Shown: positions 1-8,945 of the stretch, piece by piece
Position numbering within the stretch: position 1 is the first letter of the stretch
Layout of the letters: the number at the start of each line of letters is the position of its first letter
From: Clostridia bacterium
GTDB taxonomy: Bacteria > Bacillota > Clostridia > Oscillospirales > Acutalibacteraceae
Reading direction: 5' to 3'
NCBI GenBank assembly: GCA_017441385.1
Contig: JAFRXY010000107.1
Coordinates: 17,382 to 81,381, forward strand
Length of the DNA: 64,000 nt
Notes under the pieces: generated by a model
What the model was told of the DNA's origin: nothing
What the model saw: the letters and a program-made list of their open reading frames with translations, nothing else
Databases searched by the model: none
Position numbers and translations under genes: made by a program

Positions 1-47
1 AACTGTATTTTATAAAATTCTATTAATCATCAGGTGGTGCAATTTTT

Positions 48-455
48 ATGTTGTTAAATCAAAGGTTAAAGCATTTCCGTTCAATGTCCGGTTTGACACA
101 GCAGCAGGTTGCAGATGTATTGGGTCTTGACCGTTCTACCTATGCATACTATGAGTCAGGCAAGACGACTCCCGACATCAAGTCTGTCAATAAGCTGTTA
201 AAGATTTTCAATATCAGCTATTACGAACTGATGGACGAGCCGGATCCTAACGCCGTTTCAGTCAGTGATTCCGACGCGCAGGAGGACGAAGAAGACAAGC
301 TCCATATCTACGACCTGTCCAAGCTGGAAAAAAGACTTGTTATTTATTTCAGAGTTCTTTCCCCCAACCAGCAGAAAGATCTGCTGAATTCCATCAGCCC
401 GGAAACTTTTGAAGGACGCAAAAAACGCAAGTATTCTGAAGATGACGAGGACTGA
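48..455 (+). CDS. XRE-family helix-turn-helix regulator
   Basis: A 135-residue DNA-binding protein. Residues 5-60 form a classic Cro/C1-type HTH: a start like NQRLKHFRSMSGLTQQQVA, the recognition region DRSTYAYYESGKTTPD, then the usual hydrophobic helix ending in YYELMDE. The rest (about 65-135) is acidic and Lys/Arg rich with one amphipathic segment (LEKRLVIYFRVLSPNQQKDL) and no recognisable sensor domain. The ATG lies 8 bases after an AGGTGGTG ribosome site. It stands alone, with a terminator hairpin 60 bases downstream. It is probably a transcriptional repressor or activator; the target cannot be read from the sequence. Confidence 0.85.
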   Translation: MLLNQRLKHFRSMSGLTQQQVADVLGLDRSTYAYYESGKTTPDIKSVNKLLKIFNISYYELMDEPDPNAVSVSDSDAQEDEEDKLHIYDLSKLEKRLVIYFRVLSPNQQKDLLNSISPETFEGRKKRKYSEDDED

Positions 456-518
456 GCCTGCGTTCACTTTTGAGAATTAATTATTTCAGTGTTCTTTTGG
501 AAACATTCGTTTACACGC

Positions 519-555
519 AAAAAAGCGGATGGAGCATTTACTCCACCCGCTTTTT
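519..555. terminator. Bidirectional intrinsic terminator
   Basis: An A-run, the arm GCGG-A-TGGAG, a loop of about 6 bases, the arm CTCCA-C-CCGC and a T-run lie between two convergent genes. The hairpin has A/T tracts on both sides, so it can serve the XRE gene (+) and the Gx transporter gene (-). Confidence 0.8.
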
Positions 556-572
556 AGTGTGTTTCCCCGTAA

Positions 573-1091
573 TCAACGTATTCCCTGTGACGCAATGTAT
601 TTTTTGAGGCGCCTTGCCGAAAGATTGACGATAATTCCGTTCAGAATTCCTGTCGCGGTACCTACTGCCGTCAGCAGAGGCAGCAGATACAGCACCTCCG
701 GCGTGGAAGTCAATCCGGCCGCCACAGCCGCCTGCGCCGCCATATGAGCGGCTCCCCCCGCACAGCTTACTCCGGCGGCAGAAAAATATCCGCACCTTCG
801 CACCGCCATCATGACCGCAAGGCTGGCGACACCTCCCGCCAGAGAATAGGCAAATCCTCCAAACCCGGAAAAGAGCAGGGCTGTCATCGTCACCTTGGTG
901 AGCATAATGCCGGCCGCCAGACTGTCGGAATCCAGCAGCACCATCGCGGCCAGCACCGCAATATTCCCAAGCCCCAGCTTAATTCCCGCAATCGGCGGAA
1001 CGACAGGAATCAGGTATTCCACATACCCCAGCAATATGGCAAGCGCGGCAAGAAGCGCGGCGGCTGCGATTTTCTTGGTTCTTCCCTCTAT
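573..1091 (-). CDS. Gx transporter family membrane protein, probable ATA start
   Basis: A small hydrophobic protein of the family once labelled heptaprenyl diphosphate synthase component I (Hpre_diP_synt_I / Gx transporter), recognised by GYVEYLIP, PPIAGIKLGLGN and the Gly/Ala-rich helices that follow. The family resembles ECF substrate-binding subunits; its ligand is unsettled. In Firmicutes it often sits beside ApbE, as here (divergent at 1171). Start: the first conventional start is TTG at 1034, which has no ribosome site and removes most of the first membrane helix. An ATA at 1091-1089 lies 9 bases after a strong AAAGGAG and restores residues reading EGRTKKIAAAALLAALAILL, a typical N-terminus for the family (172 aa). 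I therefore use ATA; if that is wrong the CDS ends at 1034. Confidence 0.8.
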   Translation of the reverse strand: MEGRTKKIAAAALLAALAILLGYVEYLIPVVPPIAGIKLGLGNIAVLAAMVLLDSDSLAAGIMLTKVTMTALLFSGFGGFAYSLAGGVASLAVMMAVRRCGYFSAAGVSCAGGAAHMAAQAAVAAGLTSTPEVLYLLPLLTAVGTATGILNGIIVNLSARRLKKYIASQGIR

Positions 1092-1170
1092 AGGTCTTCA
1101 CTCCTTTTACCACTTCCACTTTATATTGTAAATTATCTGACGATAAAAATCAACTGCCGAGGCGATATAA

Positions 1171-2163
1171 TTGAATCAGTCCATTGAAAAAAAGAAAAAG
1201 ATGATTCTTTGCTCCGCTTTTGTGATCATTATCATTGTTTCCCTGATCACCTTCATCATTTCACACAATGAGAAGCAACCGCTTTCCGAAACGCGTTTCA
1301 TGCTGGATACGGTCTGTACCGTCACGCTATATGACTGGAAAGGTGACGGCAATGCCATTCTGAACGGCGTATTCGGTCTGTGCGGAACGTATGAGAAGAT
1401 GCTCAGCGCCACCGTCAGCGGCAGCGATATTTACAATATCAACCACAGCAGAGGAAACCCGGTGGAAGTATCTCAGGAAACAGCGGAACTGCTGCAACGG
1501 GCATTGCATTACTGCCGTATGAGCGGCGGAGACTTTGACATCACAATCTATCCGGTAAAGGCGCTCTGGAATTTCACCGGTGAAGGTTCTGACATTCCGG
1601 ATGCCGACGCGCTTGTAAAAGCCGTTTCCAAGGTAGATTATACCAAGGTCTCCGTTGAAGGCACAACCGTGACACTTCCCGACGGAATGGGTATTGACTT
1701 GGGCGCCATCGCGAAGGGGTTTATTGCAGACCGGATCGCAGGCTATCTCAGAGAAAAAGGGGTCGCCTCCGCCATTATCGACCTCGGAGGCAATATCTAT
1801 GCGCTGGGCAGCAAGCCTGACGGTTCATACTGGCGGGTGGGAATCCGGCAGCCCTTCGGCGACGGAGAGGCAGACGTGGTGGAAACTTCCGACGCTTCTG
1901 TCGTCACTTCCGGCGTCTATCAGAGATATTTTGAAAAGGACGGAATCATCTTTCATCATATTCTTCGTTCTTCCGACGGAATGCCATGTGACACGGGGCT
2001 TTATTCCGTTACGGTCATTTCCCGTCATTCTGAGCAATGCGACGCGCTTTCCACTGTGTGTATGCTGCTCGGATATGAGAACTCCCTGCGCATCCTGAAA
2101 GAATTTCCCGGAATCCAAGCAATATTCATCACATCAGACAATCAATTACTCTATTATCAATAA
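1171..2163 (+). CDS. apbE: FAD:protein FMN transferase (ApbE family)
   Basis: Predicted to attach FMN covalently to Thr residues of extracytoplasmic flavoproteins such as RnfG/RnfD, NqrC or FMN-binding-domain proteins. It has 330 residues: a short basic N-terminus, one membrane helix (about 11-30) and the ApbE domain. Family landmarks are ETRFMLDTVCTVTLY, SGGDFDITIYPV, the segment GIDLGAIAKGFIADR, AIIDLGGNIYALG with the Gly-rich loop, and DALSTVCMLLG near the end, where the metal-binding Asp lies. The start is TTG behind GAGGCG. There is no lipobox, so it is probably anchored by the helix. Divergent from the Gx transporter gene; the usual NusG-II partner is not seen here. Confidence 0.9.
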   Translation: MNQSIEKKKKMILCSAFVIIIIVSLITFIISHNEKQPLSETRFMLDTVCTVTLYDWKGDGNAILNGVFGLCGTYEKMLSATVSGSDIYNINHSRGNPVEVSQETAELLQRALHYCRMSGGDFDITIYPVKALWNFTGEGSDIPDADALVKAVSKVDYTKVSVEGTTVTLPDGMGIDLGAIAKGFIADRIAGYLREKGVASAIIDLGGNIYALGSKPDGSYWRVGIRQPFGDGEADVVETSDASVVTSGVYQRYFEKDGIIFHHILRSSDGMPCDTGLYSVTVISRHSEQCDALSTVCMLLGYENSLRILKEFPGIQAIFITSDNQLLYYQ

Positions 2164-2197
2164 AAAAATCGCAGGTACTTTCTCATGGGTACCTGCG
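2163..2197. terminator. Hairpin terminator between convergent genes
   Basis: Perfect 9-bp arms CGCAGGTAC / GTACCTGCG around a 10-base loop. On the minus strand the hairpin is followed by seven T residues, making a strong terminator for the small XRE gene. On the plus strand the T-run is weak, so it may only partly end apbE transcription. Confidence 0.75.
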
Positions 2198-2252
2198 GAT
2201 TTGTTGCTGTCACAGGAGACAGCCCGCACAGCTTATTATTATTTGGGTAGTA

Positions 2253-2531
2253 TCAGCACGCGTCCTGCACATTATCTTCCATCTCCGCCTGCTCTGCCGC
2301 ATAAAGCTCGTCAATGGGTACACCCAGCACTTCCGCAAAAATCTGAACCTCATAGTCATAGACCGAACGAAGCTGATTTTCGATCTTGCTGATGGTCGCT
2401 ACCGACCGCTTGACTCCCTTTTCTCGGCAGAGCCTGCTGAATTCCGTCTGAGAAATATTTTTGAGATTTCTCATTTTCTTCAACTTCGGCCCTACCACAT
2501 TCAGTACGCCGCACCCATCCTTGTAATACAT
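2253..2531 (-). CDS. Small XRE-type helix-turn-helix protein
   Basis: Using the ATG at 2531 (8 bases after AAAGGA) gives 92 residues; longer readings include the ribosome site. The HTH covers about residues 15-75: GPKLKKMRNLKNISQTEFS, then VKRSVATISKIENQLRSV in place of the recognition helix, then VQIFAEVLGVPIDELY. The tail is acidic and ends in Cys. The spacing between the two HTH helices (CREKGVKRS) is slightly expanded, a variant seen in many Clostridia regulators. It is divergent from the ABC-F gene, separated by about 370 bp with promoters on both strands, so it may regulate itself or that neighbour. That link is inference. Confidence 0.8.
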   Translation of the reverse strand: MYYKDGCGVLNVVGPKLKKMRNLKNISQTEFSRLCREKGVKRSVATISKIENQLRSVYDYEVQIFAEVLGVPIDELYAAEQAEMEDNVQDAC

Positions 2532-2667
2532 AAAACCCGTCCTTTCTTTGCGAAGAATATGGAATATAAGTAAAAATCTCAAATAGCATTGCATGACACC
2601 AGACTCATTCCGTCTGCTTTTTTATAATTTAGAAAATTATTGTAAAAGCAAGCTATCATTTGCAATA

Positions 2668-2696
2668 ATTGTAGCATTTTTCTCAGGATAAGTCAA
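2668..2696 (-). promoter_or_regulatory. SigA-type promoter of the small XRE gene
   Basis: Read on the minus strand: TTGACT, 17-bp spacer, TACAAT. The -10 runs into near-palindromic AT-rich sequence (TACAATTATTGCAA, then TTACAATAATTTTC downstream), which could be an operator for the encoded regulator. The leader to the ATG at 2531 is about 130 nt. The remainder of this roughly 370-bp gap (2532-2905) is AT-rich and contains no ORF that I believe. Confidence 0.7.
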
Positions 2697-2824
2697 TAGA
2701 GTAATCAAAAAAACGAAATATTTTTTCGCTACTTCAATAAATTTCTTTAACATTTTTTTATTCCATTAAGAATTGACTAACCATATTTCACATGCTATTC
2801 TCCACACCTTCTTAAAAAATGCTC

Positions 2825-2853
2825 TTGATTATATTCCCTGAATTTGTTATAAT
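2825..2853 (+). promoter_or_regulatory. SigA-type promoter of the ABC-F gene
   Basis: TTGATT, 17-bp spacer, TATAAT. Transcription would begin near 2860, about 46 bases before the ATG. The -10 box lies in the left arm of the long inverted repeat at 2834-2896. Confidence 0.75.
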
Positions 2854-2896
2854 GAACTGTATTATAACAATATAACAATATAACAAATTCAGGGAA
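2834..2896. repeat. 17-bp perfect inverted repeat with three TATAACAA tandem copies
   Basis: Left arm 2834-2850 (TTCCCTGAATTTGTTAT) is the exact reverse complement of right arm 2880-2896. Between the arms, and overlapping the right one, TATAACAA occurs three times in tandem at 2863-2886. The left arm overlaps the -10 box and the right arm ends just before the ribosome site of the ABC-F gene, so the structure spans the whole promoter-leader. It may be a DNA operator or, on transcripts from further upstream, an RNA hairpin. Confidence 0.85.
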
Positions 2897-2905
2897 GGGA
2901 TCACC

Positions 2906-4813
<1,908 letters not shown>

Positions 4814-4841
4814 ATGAAAGAAACGAGGTTAAAGCAGAAAA

Positions 4842-6122
4842 TTGAAAGCAGGAATCGCTACACTCGGCTGCAAGGTCAATCAGTACGAGTCACAGGTCAT
4901 GATGGAAACGCTGCTTGCTCACGGCTTTGAACAGGCCTCTGAGGGCGAACAGGCGGATGTTTTCATCGTCAATAGCTGCACCGTCACCGCCACCGGCGAC
5001 AAGAAGGTGCGACAGACCGTCCGCCGCGCAAGGCGGGAACACCCGGACGCCGTCATCATTCTCACCGGCTGCATGCCGCAGGCGTTCCCGGAGGAATGCG
5101 AAGCTATCGAAGAAGCCGACATCGTCATCGGCAATTCCAACCGGAGCGGACTGGTGGATTACATTGAGCAATTCATGCGCCGTCATCAGCGCATCATCGA
5201 CATCCAACCGCACGGCAGCACCTACGGAGACGAATGCTCCGTCTCCGGCATGAACGAACGCACACGCGCCTATATCAAGATTGAGGACGGCTGCAACCGC
5301 TTCTGTTCCTACTGCATTATCCCCTACGCCCGCGGACGGGTGCGCAGCCGCTCTCTGGAAGATATCCGGAAGGAATCGGAGCGCATCGGCCGGAAATACC
5401 GCGAGGTGGTGCTGGTGGGCATCAACCTGTCGGCCTACGGCAGCGACATCGGCACCGACCTGCTCGAAGCGGTCAGGGCAGCCGCTTCCGCCGAAGGGGT
5501 CGAACGCGTCCGGCTTGGCTCACTGGAGCCGGATCTTACCCCCGATGAGTTGATCGACGGGCTTGCCGGAATTCCCGAATTCTGCCCGCAGTTCCATCTG
5601 GCGATTCAGAGCGGATGCGATGAAACGCTCAGGCGCATGAACCGGCATTACGACACGGCGCAGTTCCGCCACGTCTGCGAAAAGATTCGCGCGACCTTTG
5701 ACAATCCTTCCGTGACGACCGACATCATGGTGGGCTTTGCCGGTGAGACGGACGAAGAATTCGCCAAGTCGCTGACTTTTGCCCGGGAGATCGGGTTCGC
5801 GCGCTCCCACGTTTTCGCTTATTCACGCCGCAAGGGAACCCGCGCCGATCTGTTTCCCGATCAGGTGGACGAGCAGACCAAAAGCCGGCGCAGTGAGGAA
5901 ATGATCAGGGCAACCTCGGAATCGGCCGCCGCATTTCTTCATTCACAGCTGGGGAAAAATGTCAGGATTCTCGCCGAACGCGAAATTCAGCCGGGCGTTT
6001 TCGAAGGCTACACAGAGAATTATACGCCGGCGAGGGTGCAGGGAGAAGCACTGAACGGCCGTATCATTGAAGCTACCGTCGCGGAAGTATGTGACGGATA
6101 TGTGTTGTGCTGTGCAAAATGA
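4842..6122 (+). CDS. mtaB: tRNA t6A37 methylthiotransferase MtaB
   Basis: A radical-SAM enzyme that adds a methylthio group to N6-threonylcarbamoyladenosine at tRNA position 37 (ms2t6A). It has 426 residues. The N-terminal UPF0004 domain has three cluster cysteines in LGCKVNQYES, NSCTVT and TGCMPQ. The radical-SAM CxxxCxxC is in CNRFCSYC (about residue 150), followed by GEVR-like barrel segments such as LVGINLSAYG. A C-terminal TRAM-like domain covers about 360-426. CKVNQYES rather than the MiaB version supports MtaB. The start is TTG; GAGG lies somewhat far upstream (13 bases). It is probably co-transcribed with the ABC-F gene, a translation-linked pairing. Confidence 0.93.
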   Translation: MKAGIATLGCKVNQYESQVMMETLLAHGFEQASEGEQADVFIVNSCTVTATGDKKVRQTVRRARREHPDAVIILTGCMPQAFPEECEAIEEADIVIGNSNRSGLVDYIEQFMRRHQRIIDIQPHGSTYGDECSVSGMNERTRAYIKIEDGCNRFCSYCIIPYARGRVRSRSLEDIRKESERIGRKYREVVLVGINLSAYGSDIGTDLLEAVRAAASAEGVERVRLGSLEPDLTPDELIDGLAGIPEFCPQFHLAIQSGCDETLRRMNRHYDTAQFRHVCEKIRATFDNPSVTTDIMVGFAGETDEEFAKSLTFAREIGFARSHVFAYSRRKGTRADLFPDQVDEQTKSRRSEEMIRATSESAAAFLHSQLGKNVRILAEREIQPGVFEGYTENYTPARVQGEALNGRIIEATVAEVCDGYVLCCAK

Positions 6123-6183
6123 TGTTTTTTGAAGGCGAAAATTTACAGTTCTGACATTATTTTAAAAATCTCTCAAAAATCAG

Positions 6184-6212
6184 TTGTTATTTTTAATATC
6201 TTATGTTATAAT
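6184..6212 (+). promoter_or_regulatory. SigA promoter, extended -10
   Basis: TTGTTA, 17-bp spacer, TATAAT, with TGT immediately before the -10. It drives the PH-domain gene at 6304, leaving a leader of about 85 nt. Confidence 0.75.
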
Positions 6213-6303
6213 TATAAAAACAATGTTCGATGCATCGTATTTATTTTTTATACGGAGTATCAAAATCATAAAAAACATATTGCTTATTCAGGAGGTATTT
6301 CAC

Positions 6304-6708
6304 ATGGCAAAGAAACAGGTTCAGCAGGATCCGGTACTTATCAAGGAACGCAAGAGACGCAAGTTTTTCGCTCTGCCCTGGTCTTTTACCACTTACGCGA
6401 TCACAACCAAAAAGCTCATCTACAAGAAGGGTTTTCTCAACTCCTATGAGGATGAGATTCTTCTCTACAGAGTGCAGGATATCAGCGTAAAGCGCTCTTT
6501 GGGTCAGAAGCTCTTCGGGCTGGGTTCCATCGAAGTTCATTCTCAGGACAAGACCTGTCCCATGCTCGAAATCAGAAACATCAAGCATTGCAGCGAATTC
6601 AGAAACATTCTTTCTGAGAACGTCGAGAAGGAAAAGACCCGCCGCGGCTTCCGCAGCACCGAAATCCTCGACAGCGACGGAGATTTCAGCGACCATTTCC
6701 AGGGCTAA
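6304..6708 (+). CDS. PH-domain-like protein (bPH_2 type)
   Basis: A 134-residue basic protein starting at the ATG 8 bases after AGGAGG; longer in-frame readings are untranslated leader. Residues about 25-105 look like a bacterial PH domain: WSFTTYAITTKKLIYKKGF, then the EDEILLYRVQDISVKRSLGQKLFG pattern, GSIEVHSQD and a helix IRNIKHCSEFRNILSE. Unlike many YdbT-type relatives it has no membrane helix, so it should be cytosolic. The family has no defined activity. The C-terminus is charged. It is monocistronic, with its own promoter and terminator. Confidence 0.8.
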   Translation: MAKKQVQQDPVLIKERKRRKFFALPWSFTTYAITTKKLIYKKGFLNSYEDEILLYRVQDISVKRSLGQKLFGLGSIEVHSQDKTCPMLEIRNIKHCSEFRNILSENVEKEKTRRGFRSTEILDSDGDFSDHFQG

Positions 6709-6732
6709 GCCGTATTTTTTCATAATTGCAGA

Positions 6733-6776
6733 CAAACTGCCGATATTCGCCGTTGGGATGGATTCGGCAGTTTTTG
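6733..6776 (+). terminator. Intrinsic terminator after the PH-domain gene
   Basis: Stem CAAACTGCCGA / TCGGCAGTTTTTG with a 20-base loop, the right arm merging into a T-run. Confidence 0.8.
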
Positions 6777-6871
6777 TTTATGAAAAAAAGTAAAAATATC
6801 TTTCCCCCTTGTAACAAATGCCATCTGAAAATCACTGATAATACGGAAGGAAATGAAAGGAGATGAACGCC

Positions 6872-7375
6872 GTGGATTTTGAAAGTATTTACGCCGAATA
6901 CAAGCAAGACGTTTTCCGCTACTTATTCAGCCTGACGGGAAGTTATGAAGCAGCGGAGGAATTGCTTGCCGAAACATTTTTCAGGGCGTTCACCGGTCTT
7001 TGTTCCTTCCGGGGAGAGTCAAGCGTCCGGACGTGGCTCTTCTCCATCTCGCGCAACGTCTTCCGCGAATACCTCAGAAGGAACCCGCGCGCCATTCCCA
7101 CCGAGGACGAAACGCTGGCGCTGATGTGCGTGCAGTCGGGCATGATTCAGCCCGACGAGAGCGCTTCCTTCGAGCTGTCAGAGCTGGTCGGGCAGCTTCT
7201 GGCCAAGAAGGACGAGCGCAGCCGCCGGGTCTTCCGGCTGCGGCTGGAGGGATATTCCTTCCGGGAGATCGGCGGGATGGTGGGTATCTCGGAAAATTCC
7301 GCCCGCGTGCTGGAATACAGAACGCGGAGCTATCTGCAAAAGGAACTGAGAAAGGAGGGCTACGGCCATGACTGA
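6872..7375 (+). CDS. ECF-type RNA polymerase sigma factor
   Basis: A sigma-70 group IV factor with regions 2 and 4 only. Region 2: FESIYAEYKQDVFRYLFSL, the ETFFRAF helix and FRGESSVRTWLFSISRNVFREYLRR. Region 4: DERSRRVFRLRLEGYSFREIGGMVGISENSARVLEYR. The GTG at 6872 lies 9 bases after AAAGGAG; the ATG three codons earlier abuts that site and is less likely. The gene overlaps the following zinc-finger anti-sigma gene by 8 bases, a standard sigma/anti-sigma arrangement. The promoter it recognises is unknown; a TGTAAC at 6810 resembles some ECF -35 boxes, but no matching -10 was seen. Confidence 0.88.
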   Translation: MDFESIYAEYKQDVFRYLFSLTGSYEAAEELLAETFFRAFTGLCSFRGESSVRTWLFSISRNVFREYLRRNPRAIPTEDETLALMCVQSGMIQPDESASFELSELVGQLLAKKDERSRRVFRLRLEGYSFREIGGMVGISENSARVLEYRTRSYLQKELRKEGYGHD

Positions 7376-7958
7376 AAAAAACATATCTTCAAATAATTCA
7401 AATTCCGTGACCTGCAACGTGATACGCGACCTCATGCCCCTTGCCGCCGACGGAGTGGCTTCGGAAGACAGCCTTGCACTGGTGAAGGAGCATATCGCCG
7501 GCTGCCCGGAATGCGGGAAGGTCTACCGCGACATGACGGAGGGAAATTCCAATTCCCCCGCGCCGACCAACGACAAAAGATTTTTCACCCTCATCCGCCG
7601 AAGGTTTCTCGTCTTCATCGCGGCGATCATGTGCATCGGCGCGATCATCGGAGTGAATTTCACCGCGAGCGAATTCATGTTCCGCAATTTCCTGCTGATG
7701 CCGGCGGTGGGAGCGCTGTCGTATATCTGCCTGAAATACAGGGGGGCGATGATGGCCGCCGTTGTATTCGGACTGAGCGTGCTCCGGGGCTTTGTGAGCT
7801 TCTTTACGTCAGGCGGCGATTCTCCGTTTGACGAAGCCGTCTCCTACATTCCCCTCGGAATGATCTACGCATTCCTTGTGTTGCTGGGATTTACGGCGGC
7901 GCTGCTGTTTGCCTTTGCATTCCGCAAAAATGAAACCAAAGGAGGCTTTCATTCATGA
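7368..7958 (+). CDS. Anti-sigma factor, zinc-finger membrane protein
   Basis: It has 196 residues. The N-terminal zf-HC2 domain reads CNVIRDLMPLAADG, then HIAGCPECGKVY: the HxxxCxxC motif of zinc-binding anti-sigma domains. Four hydrophobic segments follow (about 78-96, 100-120, 124-145 and 160-185), so it is a polytopic membrane anchor. It is translationally coupled to the ECF sigma gene upstream (8-base overlap) and the next gene downstream (ATGA overlap). It should hold the sigma factor at the membrane until an unknown envelope signal releases it. The role is inferred from the family and the gene order. Confidence 0.82.
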   Translation: MTEKNISSNNSNSVTCNVIRDLMPLAADGVASEDSLALVKEHIAGCPECGKVYRDMTEGNSNSPAPTNDKRFFTLIRRRFLVFIAAIMCIGAIIGVNFTASEFMFRNFLLMPAVGALSYICLKYRGAMMAAVVFGLSVLRGFVSFFTSGGDSPFDEAVSYIPLGMIYAFLVLLGFTAALLFAFAFRKNETKGGFHS

Positions 7959-8860
7959 CGAATTCCAACATCCAACATACCGCCGCCGACACCGGCGGCG
8001 GAAAGAATTCCCGTCTCGCCCTGAGAATCCTCGCGGCGGTCGGCGGACTGCTGATTGTGGCCGTGGTACTCTTCTTTTACAACGCCTTCTGCGGCAATTT
8101 CATCAGCGGGACGTATTACAGAAACAAGGTCGTCACCTACATCAACGAAACTTACCCCGGCAAGGGGTATGAGGTATCGGGGTACCAATACAATTTCAAG
8201 GACGGCAGCTACTGGTTCGATATCACCGACCCGGCCAGCGAGGACGGCTGCTTTACGGCCTGCTACAGCCGGTATGAAGGCGGCGTGATCGACACCTACG
8301 ACAGAGTCATCCATCTCACCAACACCGCGGAGAGGCTGGAGCGGGGATTCCGCGGGGAGGTCGACCCCATCCTTGACAGGCATCTGCAAACCAAGGAAAG
8401 GGTGGAAGAAGGGACCTTTATCTCCGGGGAATTCGGCTATGCCACCTGTCTGCTGGACGACTTCTATTATGACGCGGAATCGGAGGATGCGTATATCAGG
8501 GACAGGCTCTGGCTCGACATGCCCTTTGACCCGAAAAACATGCCGCTGCCCACCAAAATTTACGTCAATCTCCACGGCGACCGGGAGCAGGCGTTCCAAC
8601 GCACAAAGGAAATCGCGGATGAACTCCGCGCGCTGGGCTACCGGATCGATTATTTCGACTTTGCCACCAGCGCGACTGACGAAACCGACGACGTGGCCTA
8701 TGAGATGATACCCGCGGAAGTATTCTTCTCCGCCAACAGCACGGAAGATTTCAGCGATTACATCGTCCGATATTACGACAATCCCGACATCGCGCCCACC
8801 ACGACCCGAGCAACCTTTGCAACGCAGGCGACAATCGCCTCCAGTGACGGCAGGAAATAA
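7955..8860 (+). CDS. Membrane-anchored extracytoplasmic protein, third gene of sigma operon
   Basis: 301 residues: a polar N-terminus, one membrane helix (about 26-46, ILAAVGGLLIVAVVLFFYN), then an extracytoplasmic region. NFISGTYYRNKVVTYINETYPGKGYEVSGYQYNFKDGSYW resembles the YfjL-like N-terminal domain found beside sigma/anti-sigma pairs, though this is recognition by eye only (listed here in shorter pieces: TYYRNKVVTYINETYPG, YEVSGYQYNFKDG). A second part has IYVNLHGDREQAFQRTKEI, typical of a small alpha/beta module, and the C-terminus is Thr/Ala rich. It overlaps the anti-sigma gene by ATGA and is followed by a terminator, so it completes a three-gene operon. It may sense or modulate the signal for the sigma factor; no enzyme motif was seen. 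Confidence 0.6.
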   Translation: MTNSNIQHTAADTGGGKNSRLALRILAAVGGLLIVAVVLFFYNAFCGNFISGTYYRNKVVTYINETYPGKGYEVSGYQYNFKDGSYWFDITDPASEDGCFTACYSRYEGGVIDTYDRVIHLTNTAERLERGFRGEVDPILDRHLQTKERVEEGTFISGEFGYATCLLDDFYYDAESEDAYIRDRLWLDMPFDPKNMPLPTKIYVNLHGDREQAFQRTKEIADELRALGYRIDYFDFATSATDETDDVAYEMIPAEVFFSANSTEDFSDYIVRYYDNPDIAPTTTRATFATQATIASSDGRK

Positions 8861-8866
8861 ACAAAA

Positions 8867-8919
8867 GCCCGCCCGGAACGTACTCTGTGCTGAGTACCTT
8901 CCGGGCGGGTTCCGTTTTT
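8867..8919 (+). terminator. Strong intrinsic terminator
   Basis: Long stem GCCCGCCCGGAA..GTACTC / GAGTAC..TTCCGGGCGGGT followed by a T-run at 8915-8919. It ends the sigma operon and lies before the convergent leucine-rich-repeat gene. Confidence 0.85.
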
Positions 8920-8945
8920 ATGAAATGATTATTGCCGAAGGGGGA

